This document shows positions 1 through 8,726 of a DNA stretch of 64,000 nucleotides, in pieces. Below the pieces are notes generated by a model, which saw only the letters and a list, made by a program, of their open reading frames with translations, was not told the origin of the DNA and ran no database searches. The position numbers and the translations under genes were made by a program. The stretch is from Corynebacterium qintianiae (GTDB taxonomy: Bacteria > Actinomycetota > Actinomycetes > Mycobacteriales > Mycobacteriaceae), in contig NZ_CP064955.1 in assembly GCF_011038645.2 (NCBI RefSeq), positions 1,550,001 through 1,614,000 on the forward strand, read 5' to 3'. Positions within the stretch are counted from its first letter, which is position 1, and each line of letters starts with the position of its first letter.

Positions 1-78
1 ATCCAGCAGGTCTCTCTATCTTCTTACGATCCGGCAGCGGTGCGCCAGAAAGACGTGTTCGCGGAACCGGACCAGTAA
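1..78 (+). CDS. C-terminal end of an unidentified protein (5' truncated by window edge)
   Basis: An open frame enters from the window edge and ends at TAA 76-78, giving a tail of 25 residues that finishes ...VFAEPDQ. It runs convergently towards the protease gene, whose stop lies 5 bp further on. Codon use is like the surrounding genes (GCG, CTG-type third positions). Nothing in this short tail identifies the family, and it could also be a chance open frame. Confidence 0.45.
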   Translation: MQQVSLSSYDPAAVRQKDVFAEPDQ

Positions 79-82
79 GCGG

Positions 83-1075
83 CTACCAGCTCTTCATTTC
101 CCACTGGGCGTCCGGGATCACAGTGGTGATCACCTGCATCGTCTGGTCCACGTTGGAGTAGGACATGAGTCTGGGGTTGTCCATGCCCTCGTAGCACTCC
201 TCTCCGGAGCGGCCGGCCTCCGTGCCGGAGACCACCCCGATGATGGTGGCGCGGCCGTTGACGTCCTGGAATACCGGCCCGCCCGAGTCGCCTTTCGCGG
301 CGCACACCGCGGCGATGTCACCCTTGGTCTCGCGGGTGGCGTCGGAGTCGGTGGTGATGATCTGCACGCGGCCGGTCTCGCGGAACTGCCCGCAGGTATA
401 ACCCGTGGTGCCGCCGGTCTTGCAAATGTGGTCCGCGGGCACTGCGAGATCTTCGGCGATCCCGGTCTCGATGGGGTTGCCCACCAGCGTCATGTAGCGC
501 TCGGGGTCGGTAATCTCGATCACCGCGACGTCAATGTCCGGGGCGCCCTCGCTGTACAGGCCGGAGTAAACGAAGTGGCCGACCTCGCGGGAATAATCCT
601 GGGCGGTGGTGGCGTTGGTGGGCCACACCAGATCACCCTCGCGGCCGCAGTGGCCTGCGGTGACGGCGTAGTCCCGGCCCTCAGCGTCGCTGAACGAGAA
701 TGCCACCGTGCAGGACTGGGCGGTAAACGCCTCACCGGGCTGCGGGTAGTGGTCCGTCGACTGGATCAGGGTGCCAGGGGCCCACAGCGCGAAACTGGGC
801 ACACGCACCACGTTCGCGTCCTGGGGCACCTCGTGTGGGGCGTCCTCGGCCACGGGCGGAGAGACGTCCGCGCCCTCCCCCGGTGTCTGCACAGCCTCAA
901 GCGCCTGGCGCTCCTGCACCGTCGCCGTGGGGATGCTTGTGGCGTTGAGACCGGCCCACACGACTGCCGCGATCGTGAACACTGCGACGGCCAGGATCGC
1001 CGTCCACGCACCGATACCTAAGCCGGGCGGGTGCGCTGGCACGCGGTGTCGGCCGGGGTTACTCGGATTGCTCAC
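83..1075 (-). CDS. Membrane-anchored trypsin-like (S1 family) serine protease
   Basis: 330 residues from a GTG start at 1075. The N-terminus is short and basic, followed by one hydrophobic segment (about residues 22-43, AWTAILAVAVFTIAAVVWAG), which fits a signal anchor or uncleaved signal peptide, then a Pro/Glu-rich linker. The catalytic triad of the chymotrypsin fold is readable: His in TAGHCG, Asp in the APDIDVAV stretch and Ser in the GDSGGPV motif near residue 265. Several Cys residues (SCTVAF, CKTGG, CGQF, VCAAK, ECYEG) probably form disulphides, as expected outside the cytoplasm. The start overlaps the end of the small gene upstream by 17 bp, so the two may be translationally coupled in the thrC transcript. 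The substrate is unknown. Confidence 0.85.
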   Translation of the reverse strand: MSNPSNPGRHRVPAHPPGLGIGAWTAILAVAVFTIAAVVWAGLNATSIPTATVQERQALEAVQTPGEGADVSPPVAEDAPHEVPQDANVVRVPSFALWAPGTLIQSTDHYPQPGEAFTAQSCTVAFSFSDAEGRDYAVTAGHCGREGDLVWPTNATTAQDYSREVGHFVYSGLYSEGAPDIDVAVIEITDPERYMTLVGNPIETGIAEDLAVPADHICKTGGTTGYTCGQFRETGRVQIITTDSDATRETKGDIAAVCAAKGDSGGPVFQDVNGRATIIGVVSGTEAGRSGEECYEGMDNPRLMSYSNVDQTMQVITTVIPDAQWEMKSW

Positions 1076-1184
1076 CAGCGTTGTCCGAACTTTCCTCGTA
1101 GGGCTGGTTCTTCAGGTCCCGGATAAACTTCTCCGGGTCGAACTCCGTGAAGTACTCCGGTTCCGCGAACTGCTCCTGTGCCAT
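1059..1184 (-). CDS. Small acidic protein between thrC and the protease
   Basis: A 41-residue frame with an ATG at 1184 and TAA at 1059-1061. It starts 11 bp after the thrC stop and overlaps the protease GTG by 17 bp, which is an operon-like arrangement. The product is acidic and hydrophilic (MAQEQFAEPEYFTEFDPEKF at the start), with no membrane segment and no Cys. I do not recognise a family. The tight spacing and normal codon use argue that it is translated; if not, it would be the leader of the protease gene. Confidence 0.6.
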   Translation of the reverse strand: MAQEQFAEPEYFTEFDPEKFIRDLKNQPYEESSDNAGEQSE

Positions 1185-1195
1185 GGTGTGCCGCC

Positions 1196-2647
1196 TTACA
1201 CGTCAGTGTTCTCGATGGACTGGGTGATGTAATCCTTCACCTTATCCGCGTCATTGGGCAGGTCAACAACGTGGCGCTCGGCGTCCATGACGTGGGCGAA
1301 GCGCTCGGGCACCTCGGGGGCGGTGCCGAGGGCCTCGATGATGGTCTCCGAGAACTTGACCGGCAGGGCGGTCTCCACCACCACGATCGGGGTCTCCACC
1401 TGTTCAGAAACGCCGCGGGCGACGAACATGCCGTCGGCGGTGTGCGGGTCAAGCAGGTAACCGTACTCCTCCTTGACTGCCTTGATGGTGGCGAGGCGGT
1501 CGGCGTGGGTGGACGTGCCGGACAGGAAGCCGAAGTCCTCGCGGATGCGGTCCATGCACTCCGGGTCTCCCAGCTCATCGGCGGCGAAACCGCCCTCCTT
1601 GGCCTTGACGGCGAACAGCTCCGCGGTCAGGTGGGCGTTTCGCCCGGTGGCGTCGAAAATGAAGCGCTCGAAGTTCGAGGCGCGCGAGATGTCCATCGAC
1701 GGGCTCGACGTCGCGTGGGTCTCGGCCGCAGTGCGCGGACGGTAGTCGCCACCGGCGAAGAACTCGTGCAGCACGTCGTTCTCGTTGGTGGCCACGATGA
1801 GCTTGTCCACCGGAAGCCCCATCTGCTTGACCACGTGACCTGCGCAAATGTCCCCGAAGTTGCCCGTCGGCACGGAGAAGGACACCTTCTCGTCGTTGGA
1901 CTCGGTGACGCGCAGGTAGGTGGAGATGTAGTAGACGGTCTGCGCCAGCAGGCGCGCCCAGTTGATGGAGTTGACGGCGCCGATGCGGTACTTCGTCTTG
2001 AAGGCCGCGTCCGCCGAGACCTCCTTGACCACGTCCTGGCAGTCGTCGAAGACACCGTCGAGGGCGATGTTGAAGATGTTCGGGTCGTCGAGGCCGAACA
2101 TCTGGGCCTGCTGGAAGGCGGTCATGCGCCCGGCCGGGGTGAGCATGAAGACGCGGATGTTGTCACGGCCGCGCATGGCGTACTCCGCCGAGGAACCGGT
2201 GTCACCCGAGGTGGCGCCCAAGATGTTGATCTCCTCGTCGCGGCGGCCGAGCTCGTACTCGAAGAGCTCACCGAGCAACTGCATTGCGATGTCTTTGAAT
2301 GCCGCGGTCGGCCCTTCGGAGAGATGCGCAATGAAGAGGTCGTCGGAAAGCTTGGTCACCGGCACGATCTCGTCAGTAGAAAAGACGGGGGTGCGGTAGG
2401 CGCGCGCCGTTATCTCCTCGATCTGCGCGGGCGGGATGTCGTCGACAAACAGCTTGACCACCTCAGCCGCAAGGGCGGCGTAGCCCTTCTCATTGAGGAG
2501 CGTGCGCCAGGCGTCGAGAAGCTCGGGCGTAATGCGCGGGTACACCGCCGGAAGGTAGAGCCCGCCGTCGGGCGCGAGGCCCGAAAGGAGGATGTCGGTG
2601 AACTTGGCCGGGGTCGCCTTGGTGTCGCGCGTTGAGATGTAATCCAC
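1196..2647 (-). CDS. thrC: Threonine synthase
   Basis: PLP-dependent enzyme converting O-phosphohomoserine to threonine. The 483-residue product starts at GTG 2647 (VDYISTRD...), matching the MDYISTRD start of corynebacterial ThrC; the longer open frame to 2695 would add 16 residues unlike the family. The PLP lysine lies in PTAAFKDIAMQLL, followed by the phosphate-binding GATSGDTGSSAEYAMRG loop, and PTGNFGDICAGH is a further family hallmark. Length is within a few residues of the C. glutamicum protein. It is not beside hom-thrB here, which agrees with the unlinked thrC of corynebacteria. The start is only 46 bp from the divergent MFS gene, so the two promoters must overlap or share that gap. 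Confidence 0.96.
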   Translation of the reverse strand: MDYISTRDTKATPAKFTDILLSGLAPDGGLYLPAVYPRITPELLDAWRTLLNEKGYAALAAEVVKLFVDDIPPAQIEEITARAYRTPVFSTDEIVPVTKLSDDLFIAHLSEGPTAAFKDIAMQLLGELFEYELGRRDEEINILGATSGDTGSSAEYAMRGRDNIRVFMLTPAGRMTAFQQAQMFGLDDPNIFNIALDGVFDDCQDVVKEVSADAAFKTKYRIGAVNSINWARLLAQTVYYISTYLRVTESNDEKVSFSVPTGNFGDICAGHVVKQMGLPVDKLIVATNENDVLHEFFAGGDYRPRTAAETHATSSPSMDISRASNFERFIFDATGRNAHLTAELFAVKAKEGGFAADELGDPECMDRIREDFGFLSGTSTHADRLATIKAVKEEYGYLLDPHTADGMFVARGVSEQVETPIVVVETALPVKFSETIIEALGTAPEVPERFAHVMDAERHVVDLPNDADKVKDYITQSIENTDV

Positions 2648-2693
2648 GAGTGACCACTTTACAAGCACCGGCGGAGGAGTAACTTTCACTCGC

Positions 2694-3941
2694 ATGACGA
2701 CTCCCCATCCCCGCGACCGAGTAACCCGCCGAGCGATCGGGGTGTGGCTCGCTGCGGTGGCCGTCTACGTCGTCGCCATCACGGGCCGTACGTCGTTCGG
2801 GGTGGCGGGGCTCGATGCGATGGGGCGTTTCGACGTCGACGCCACCCGCATCGCCGTGTTCACATCTGTTCAGGTCGGCGTGTACGCGCTGGCCCAGATC
2901 CCGGTGGGACTGCTCATCGACCGCTTGGGCCCGCGGTTCATGCTGGTCGCTGGCGCGCTGGTGATGGCGTCGGGCCAGGCCCTTCTCGGGTTCACGGAGT
3001 CCTACCCTCTCGCGATCGGCGCGCGGGTGCTGATCGGCGCGGGCGACGCCACCGCGTTCCTCTCCGCACTGCGCCTGTTGCCCTACTGGTTCCCGCTCAA
3101 GCGCACGCCCCTTTTCACGCAGTTGACGGCGTCGATAGGCCAGGTGGGGCAGTTCCTCTCGGCGTTCCCCTTCATGGCGCTTCTGCACGCGCAGGGGTGG
3201 ACGGCGGCGTTTGTCACCCTGGCCGCGGTGGGGGCGCTTGTCGGCATAGCGGCGTTCGTCGCCGTCGCCGACTCGCCGGACGAGGCGCCCGCCAAGGGTG
3301 AAGGCGCGCGCATGCCCGTCGGCAAGATTCTTACCTCCGTGCTGCGCTCGCCCCTGTGCTGGGAGGCCTTCACCATCCACGGTTTGGGCATGTTCTTCGC
3401 CATCAACTTCACGCTCTTGTGGGGTATTCCGCTGATGGTCCAAGGAATGGGGCTCACACCGGCCCAAGGGGCCACAGTGCTCACCGTTTTCACGCTGTCC
3501 ACCATGATCGGCGGCCCGCTGCTCGCGCCGCTGTCGGCCAGGACTGGACCGAACCGGGACGTGGCCGCGGCGGTGATCGCGGCGGCGCACTGTGCCGCGT
3601 GGGTGTGGTTCTTCGCGTCCGGCGAGCCGCGCGGTTTCGCCGCCATCCTCGCTCTCGTGGTTGTCATGGGCGCGGCGACGCCGGTGTCGAACTTCGGCTT
3701 CGACACCGTCCGCGAGAAGATGCCGCGCAACATCGTCGCCTCCGGCACGGGCCTGGGCAACATGGGAGGGTTCACCTCCTGCATGCTCTCCGCTCAGCTC
3801 ATCGGGATGATCCTGGATTCCGTAGCTCCGGCCGGCAATTACACGTGGGGGGATTTCCGCGTCGCCTGGATCGCGGTATTCGCGATTTGGGGCGCGCTGC
3901 TGGCAGGCATGTTCACCGCCCGCGCGTTCGTGAAACGTTAG
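2694..3941 (+). CDS. Major facilitator superfamily transporter
   Basis: 415 residues with about 12 hydrophobic helices. The MFS motif A-like loop is visible after TM2 (GLLIDRLGPRFMLVAG) and a second half-repeat follows a charged cytoplasmic linker around residue 205 (DEAPAKGEGARMPVGK). The substrate cannot be read. It is divergent from thrC (46 bp), and a purine-rich GGAGGAG lies about 15 nt before the ATG, rather far for a ribosome-binding site. Its stop overlaps the convergent small gene by 4 bp. Linkage to thrC is suggestive of an amino-acid or metabolite exporter but this is only context. Confidence 0.85.
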   Translation: MTTPHPRDRVTRRAIGVWLAAVAVYVVAITGRTSFGVAGLDAMGRFDVDATRIAVFTSVQVGVYALAQIPVGLLIDRLGPRFMLVAGALVMASGQALLGFTESYPLAIGARVLIGAGDATAFLSALRLLPYWFPLKRTPLFTQLTASIGQVGQFLSAFPFMALLHAQGWTAAFVTLAAVGALVGIAAFVAVADSPDEAPAKGEGARMPVGKILTSVLRSPLCWEAFTIHGLGMFFAINFTLLWGIPLMVQGMGLTPAQGATVLTVFTLSTMIGGPLLAPLSARTGPNRDVAAAVIAAAHCAAWVWFFASGEPRGFAAILALVVVMGAATPVSNFGFDTVREKMPRNIVASGTGLGNMGGFTSCMLSAQLIGMILDSVAPAGNYTWGDFRVAWIAVFAIWGALLAGMFTARAFVKR

Positions 3942-4204
3942 CGCGGCGGCTCGAGCCGGCCGCTGAGGATGTCGATGACGGAGCGGATCGCGGCGTCGCC
4001 AAGCGGGGCGGTGCCCGACTCGCGCGCCGCGGGTTTCGTCCGTGTCGGGACTGCCGCGGCCGCGTCAACCTTCAACGTCAGGGTCGTGCCGTCCAGCTTG
4101 AGGGCGGCTCGCTTATCGACGCCCGCCACACGCGCCGCTTCCACCAGCGCCGCCAGATCCGCGAACGTGCCGTTGTCAAGGTCAATACTCAAGTTCATTG
4201 CCAT
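3938..4204 (-). CDS. Conserved hypothetical protein, 88 aa
   Basis: Start chosen at ATG 4202-4204 (MAMNLSIDLDNGTF...); a second ATG lies two codons later, and the extension to 4240 has no support. The product begins with a possible beta strand (NLSIDLDNG), then an Ala-rich helix (FADLAALVEAARVAGVDK), a strand (LTLKV) and a C-terminal helix. It has no membrane segment. It lies 48 bp downstream of glnE on the same strand and may be the last gene of the glnA2-glnE transcript. No function recognised. Codons GTC GAT AAG of this gene carry one copy of the GCTTATCGACG word (4111-4121). Confidence 0.6.
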   Translation of the reverse strand: MAMNLSIDLDNGTFADLAALVEAARVAGVDKRAALKLDGTTLTLKVDAAAAVPTRTKPAARESGTAPLGDAAIRSVIDILSGRLEPPR

Positions 4205-4252
4205 GTTCGCGAGTGTATGTATGTCCGGGGCGGCGCACATCGGGGAAATCCC

Positions 4253-7200
4253 CTAATCGAACTCCAGCGACGGCACCTCTCCCCAGAACACTTCCTCCAC
4301 CACCTGGTGGGCCCGGCGCGTCGTGCGCAGGTAGTCCTCCAGGAACTGCTGCTGTGCGTCGGGGTCGTAACCGGCCGATCCGGCGACCTGCGCCAGGTGG
4401 GGCCCCGGCGCAGGCAGCTGGTCGGTGCGCTTGCCAGAGACGAGCACGAGTGCGTTTCGCGCGCTCGTCGCCGCCAGCCACGCCGCGCGCAGAGTGCGCG
4501 CCTGGGAGCCGCGGATCACCTCCGGGTCGTCGAGCTCGTCGAGGTAGTCGAGTACCTCGAGGGTGGAGGTGTTGTGCATCTCCGGATGGTTGTGTGCGTG
4601 CATCATGGTCAGCAACTGCACGGTCCACTCGACGTCCGCGAGTGCGCCGCGGCCGAGCTTGGTGTGGGTGGCACGGTCGGCACCGCGGGGCAGGCGCTCG
4701 TCGTCCACGCGCGCCTTGATGCGCCGGATCTCGCGGATGTCTGCCTTTGTCGCGCCTTTGGCCGGATAGCGGAACGGGTCAATGGCCTGCAAAAACGCCA
4801 CGCCGACCTGTTTGTCGCCGGCGACGTTGGTGGCGCGCAGCAGCGCCTGCTTCTCCCACACCTCACCCCACTGTCGGTAGTAGCGCTCGTAGGAGGCGAT
4901 GGTGCGCACAACCGGCCCGGAGCGGCCTTCGGGGCGCAACCCCAGGTCCACCTCCAGGGGCGGGTCACCCGAGGGCTTGGACAGGCGGGTGCGCATCTGG
5001 TCGACGATTCGCGCCGCCCACGACACCGCCTCGGATTCGGCAACAGCGTCGGTGCCGCCGGCGGGCTCGGCGACGATCATCACGTCGGCATCCGAACCGT
5101 AACCCAGCTCCGCCCCGCCAAGGCGGCCCATACCGATCACGGCGATGCGCGCTTTCGGGGCGTCCTCCCCGCTAGCCAGCAGGTCGGCGCGGATCTCCGC
5201 GCGCAGCGCGGCCTCCAACACGGCCTCCCACACCCATGTGAGTTCGACGCAGACGCGGCGCACATCCATCAATCCGAGCAGGTCGGCGGATGCAATTCTC
5301 GCCAGGTCGGCGCGGCGCAGAGAGCGTGCCACCGCGACGGCCTTATCCGGGTCTTCGTAGCGCTTCGTTGCCGCGAGGATGGCTTTATACGCCTGGTCGG
5401 GAGCGACGTCGGGTAGCTTGGGCCCGTTCGACCCGTCGCCGAGCAGCGGCACCACGTCCGGGGCGGAGATGATGAGATCGGACGCGTAGGGAGACGTGCC
5501 CAGGATGTGCATGAGGCGTTGGCCGACCACTCCTTCGTCGCGAAGCATGCGCAAAAACCAGCTCTTGTCCTCGGCGGACTCGGAAAGCTTGCGGTAGTTG
5601 AGCAGGCCGGCACCGGGATCGGCGGTGTCACCGAGCCAGTTCATCAGGGTCGGCAGCAGGATGGCCTGCAACTTCGACTTGCGGGAGCTGCCCTTGACCA
5701 ACGCACTCAGGTGCTCGTAGGCGCGCGCCGGGTGGCGGTAACCCAGTGCCTTGAGCTGCGCCTTGACCGTGTCGGCGGAAAGCGTGGCCTCGCCGACGGA
5801 CAGGTCCACTACCGCGCCCAGCAGCGGGCGGTAGAACAGGCGCTCGTGCAGGTCGGAGACGGACTTGCGGAACGTGCGCAGCGTCTCCTCCATCCGCTCG
5901 ACCGCGCTCTTGCGCTTGCCCGGGGTAAAACCGGCGGCGCGCGCGAGCCAGCGACGCGCGGTGTCGTCGTCGTTGGCGGGCAGCGTGTGGGTGCGTTTGA
6001 AGCGCTGCAGCTGGAGGCGGTGCTCCAGCAGGCGCAGAAACCCGTAAGCGTCGATGAGCTGGCGGGCGTCCTCGCGGCCCACGTACCCGCCGTCCATGAG
6101 CGCCTCGAGCGCTAGGACGGTGTTGCGCTGGCGCAGAGATTCGTCGAAACGCCCGTGCACCAGCTGCAGCAACTGGACCGCGAACTCGACGTCGCGCAGC
6201 CCCCCGTGGCCCAGCTTCAACTCGCGGTGGCGCATGTCCTTCGGCACGTTCTCCAGCACGCGGCGTCGCATGGCCTGGATGTCGTCGACGAAGGAGTCGC
6301 GCTGGCTCGCCTCCCACACCAGCGGGGCGAGCTTATCGACGTAAGCGTGGCCCAGGTCCATGTCGCCCGTCATCGGCCGCGCCTTGAGCAGCGCCTGGAA
6401 CTCCCACGTCTGCGCCCAGCGCTTGTAATACGCCAGGTGCGAGTCGAGCGTGCGAACCAGTGCCCCGGACTTTCCCTCGGGGCGCAGGTTGGCGTCGACC
6501 TCGAAGAAGCAAGCTGAACCGAGTCTGATGAACTCGCTGGCCAGCTTTGTGGCGTTCGAATTGGCGGGCTCGGCAACGAAGATGACGTCAACGTCGGAGA
6601 TGTAGTTCAGCTCACCGGCGCCGCACTTGCCCATCGCCAGGACCGCCAGCTGCGCATCCGCTTCCGCATCGTCGTAGACCACGCGCATCGCCACCGCCAG
6701 CGCGGCGGTCAGCGCCGCGTCGGCGCAGACGGTGAGCATGTGGGTGGTGGCGCGATAACCCAGCATCGGCTGTGTCTGCGGTCCGTCGTGGCCAGCCTTT
6801 GCCCCCCGCGGCACGGCATAGGTACCGGCGAGGTCCGCGGCGGCGAACCGCATGATCAGGCTCCGGTACGCCAGGCGCAGGGCGGCCCGGGCCTCCGTGC
6901 CGTCCGCGAACTTCTCCGCCGCGCGGTAGGTGCCGGCGGCGGTGCGCTCAGCGTTGGCTGTCGAGCCCTGTTCCGGCCGGGCGTCGACGGCTTCCAGCAT
7001 GGTGCGCATGACGTCGTTCGGCTCGGGCAGATCCTCGGCCAGAAGGGTCCAATTCTCGGGGTGGGCCACGAGGTGGTCCCCGAGCGCCGTCGAACCGCCG
7101 AGCAGAGCGAACAGGCGCGTGCGCAGGGTCGCGTCCTTACGGATCTGGGCGCGCAGCTCGCCGTAACCCTCCCCCAGCGCATCCTTCAGGCGCAGCAGAG

Positions 7201-7297
7201 TGTTCTGCGCGAGGCCGGGGTCCGCCGCCCCGGCCAGGGTCGCGCGGACCTCAGCGTATTTGCCCCCGTCGAAACCGAGGGTTTCCAGATTCGACAT
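4253..7297 (-). CDS. glnE: Bifunctional glutamine synthetase adenylyltransferase/deadenylase
   Basis: 1014 residues, the usual size for GlnE. It controls type I-beta glutamine synthetase by adding or removing AMP on a Tyr. Two nucleotidyltransferase domains are visible: the N-terminal one with GKCGAGELNYISDVDVIFV (around residue 225) and the C-terminal one with GMGRLGGAELGYGSDADVMIV (around residue 725); both keep the G-S/G-D-x-D metal motif. Each is followed by a helical region with the LGxGGLRDVEF or LGRGALADVEW signature. It starts 1 bp after the stop of glnA2, so the two are an operon. A GCTTATCGACG word lies at 6331-6341. Confidence 0.97.
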   Translation of the reverse strand: MSNLETLGFDGGKYAEVRATLAGAADPGLAQNTLLRLKDALGEGYGELRAQIRKDATLRTRLFALLGGSTALGDHLVAHPENWTLLAEDLPEPNDVMRTMLEAVDARPEQGSTANAERTAAGTYRAAEKFADGTEARAALRLAYRSLIMRFAAADLAGTYAVPRGAKAGHDGPQTQPMLGYRATTHMLTVCADAALTAALAVAMRVVYDDAEADAQLAVLAMGKCGAGELNYISDVDVIFVAEPANSNATKLASEFIRLGSACFFEVDANLRPEGKSGALVRTLDSHLAYYKRWAQTWEFQALLKARPMTGDMDLGHAYVDKLAPLVWEASQRDSFVDDIQAMRRRVLENVPKDMRHRELKLGHGGLRDVEFAVQLLQLVHGRFDESLRQRNTVLALEALMDGGYVGREDARQLIDAYGFLRLLEHRLQLQRFKRTHTLPANDDDTARRWLARAAGFTPGKRKSAVERMEETLRTFRKSVSDLHERLFYRPLLGAVVDLSVGEATLSADTVKAQLKALGYRHPARAYEHLSALVKGSSRKSKLQAILLPTLMNWLGDTADPGAGLLNYRKLSESAEDKSWFLRMLRDEGVVGQRLMHILGTSPYASDLIISAPDVVPLLGDGSNGPKLPDVAPDQAYKAILAATKRYEDPDKAVAVARSLRRADLARIASADLLGLMDVRRVCVELTWVWEAVLEAALRAEIRADLLASGEDAPKARIAVIGMGRLGGAELGYGSDADVMIVAEPAGGTDAVAESEAVSWAARIVDQMRTRLSKPSGDPPLEVDLGLRPEGRSGPVVRTIASYERYYRQWGEVWEKQALLRATNVAGDKQVGVAFLQAIDPFRYPAKGATKADIREIRRIKARVDDERLPRGADRATHTKLGRGALADVEWTVQLLTMMHAHNHPEMHNTSTLEVLDYLDELDDPEVIRGSQARTLRAAWLAATSARNALVLVSGKRTDQLPAPGPHLAQVAGSAGYDPDAQQQFLEDYLRTTRRAHQVVEEVFWGEVPSLEFD

Positions 7298-7298
7298 G

Positions 7299-8633
7299 TC
7301 ACAGGTCCAGGTGGTTGTCGATCTCCCAGGTGGTGATCTGGGAAGTGTAGTTGTGCCATTCGTCCCACTTGGAGCGCAGGAAGAACTCGAAGACTTGCTC
7401 GCCGAGCACCTCCGCCATGAACTCCGACTTCTCCAGGTGCCGCAGCGCCTGGTCCAGAGAGGTAGGCAAGTCCCGGTAACCCATCGCGCGGCGCTCCCGG
7501 CGCGTCAGCGAGAAGACGTCGTCACGCGTGGGCTCGTCGAGCTCGTATCCTCCCGTGATGCCCTTCAGGCCCGCCGCGAGCACGGCGGCGAACGCGAGGT
7601 AGGGGTTGCAGGCGGAGTCGAGGGAACGCACCTCGATGCGCCGCGAGTCCGCCTTGTGCAGACGGTACGTGGGCACGCGCACCATCGCGGAGCGGTTGGA
7701 CACTCCCCACGTCGCCGCCGTCGGCGCTTCGGAGCCGAACTGCAGGCGCTTGTACGAGTTGACCCACTGGTTGGTCACCGCGGAGATCTCGTTGGCGTGC
7801 TCGATGATGCCGGCGATGAACTGACGGCCCGTCTTGGACAGGGAGATCTCGTCGTCCGGGTCGTGGAAGGCGTTCGTCTCCCCCTCGAACAGCGAGAAAT
7901 GGGTGTGCATCGCGGAACCGTCCTTGTCCGCGAACGGCTTGGGCATGAACGTGGCGTGCACTCCGTTTGCCTCGGCGATAGTCTTCACGATGTATTTGAA
8001 CGTGACGATATTGTCCGCCATGGTCAGCGCGTTCGTGTGACGCAGGTCGATCTCCTGCTGACCGGGCGAGGCCTCGTGGTGGGAGAACTCGGTCACGATG
8101 CCCATGTACTCCAGCGCGGAGATGGACTGGCGACGGAACTTCGGGGCCTCGTTGCGCTTCGCCTGGTCGAAGTAGCCGCCGTAGTCGGCCGGGCGCGGCA
8201 TTGTCCCCGGCTCACCGGATTTGACCACGTAGAACTCGATCTCGGGGCTGGCCATGAACTCGAAACCGGCGTCGCGCGCGATCTGGATCTGGCGGCGCAA
8301 CACCTGGCGCGGGTCGGCGAACAGCGGGTCACCGTCGGGCATGGTGATGTCGCAGAACATGCGGGCCGTCTGCAGGCCCTCGTCCTCGTCGAAGGGGAGC
8401 GCCTGATACGTCGACGGGTCAGGGCGCAGGAGCGTGTCGGACTCGGAAATGCGCGAGAAGCCTTCGATGGAGGATCCGTCGAAGCCTACGCCCTCGTCGA
8501 ACGCGGCCTCGAGCTCGGCGGGCGACATCATCACCGTTTTCAGGGAGCCGAAGATGTCGGTGAACCACAACCGGATAAACGAAATGTCCTGTTCGTCGAC
8601 CTTTTGCAACACGTTTTCCTGTTGACTGTTCAT
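7299..8633 (-). CDS. glnA2: Glutamine synthetase, type I-alpha-like (GlnA2)
   Basis: 444 residues from ATG 8633 (MNSQQENVLQKVDEQDISF); the open frame upstream is unrelated sequence. GS landmarks: FDGSSIEGF, ASPEIEFY with metal ligands, and NPYLAFAAVLAAGLKGI. The loop that carries the adenylylated Tyr (NLYDLPPEE) in GlnA of E. coli reads DDVFSLTRRER here, so the position is Phe374. That is typical of the alpha subtype, which is not adenylylated, although glnE follows directly. It diverges from the CYTH-CHAD gene over a 93-bp gap. Confidence 0.95.
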   Translation of the reverse strand: MNSQQENVLQKVDEQDISFIRLWFTDIFGSLKTVMMSPAELEAAFDEGVGFDGSSIEGFSRISESDTLLRPDPSTYQALPFDEDEGLQTARMFCDITMPDGDPLFADPRQVLRRQIQIARDAGFEFMASPEIEFYVVKSGEPGTMPRPADYGGYFDQAKRNEAPKFRRQSISALEYMGIVTEFSHHEASPGQQEIDLRHTNALTMADNIVTFKYIVKTIAEANGVHATFMPKPFADKDGSAMHTHFSLFEGETNAFHDPDDEISLSKTGRQFIAGIIEHANEISAVTNQWVNSYKRLQFGSEAPTAATWGVSNRSAMVRVPTYRLHKADSRRIEVRSLDSACNPYLAFAAVLAAGLKGITGGYELDEPTRDDVFSLTRRERRAMGYRDLPTSLDQALRHLEKSEFMAEVLGEQVFEFFLRSKWDEWHNYTSQITTWEIDNHLDL

Positions 8634-8726
8634 GGTGACCCACTCTAGCGCCCCGGTGGATGCATTCCCGGTAAACTCGGGCGCACGTACGTGCTCGACG
8701 AGTGCTCGAAGAAAGGCTGGTTCCCC

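Noticed and set aside
4111..4121. GCTTATCGACG as a DnaA box
   Set aside because: DnaA boxes are TTATCCACA-like; this word ends CGACG and is spread in coding genes far from any origin signal.
3356..5416. Long plus-strand open frame of 686 codons opposite glnE and the MFS gene
   Set aside because: It is a shadow: composition is Arg/His-rich without domain pattern, and it runs through two clear genes in other frames.
7200..8648. Plus-strand open frame of 482 codons opposite glnA2
   Set aside because: Antisense shadow of glnA2 with no family pattern.
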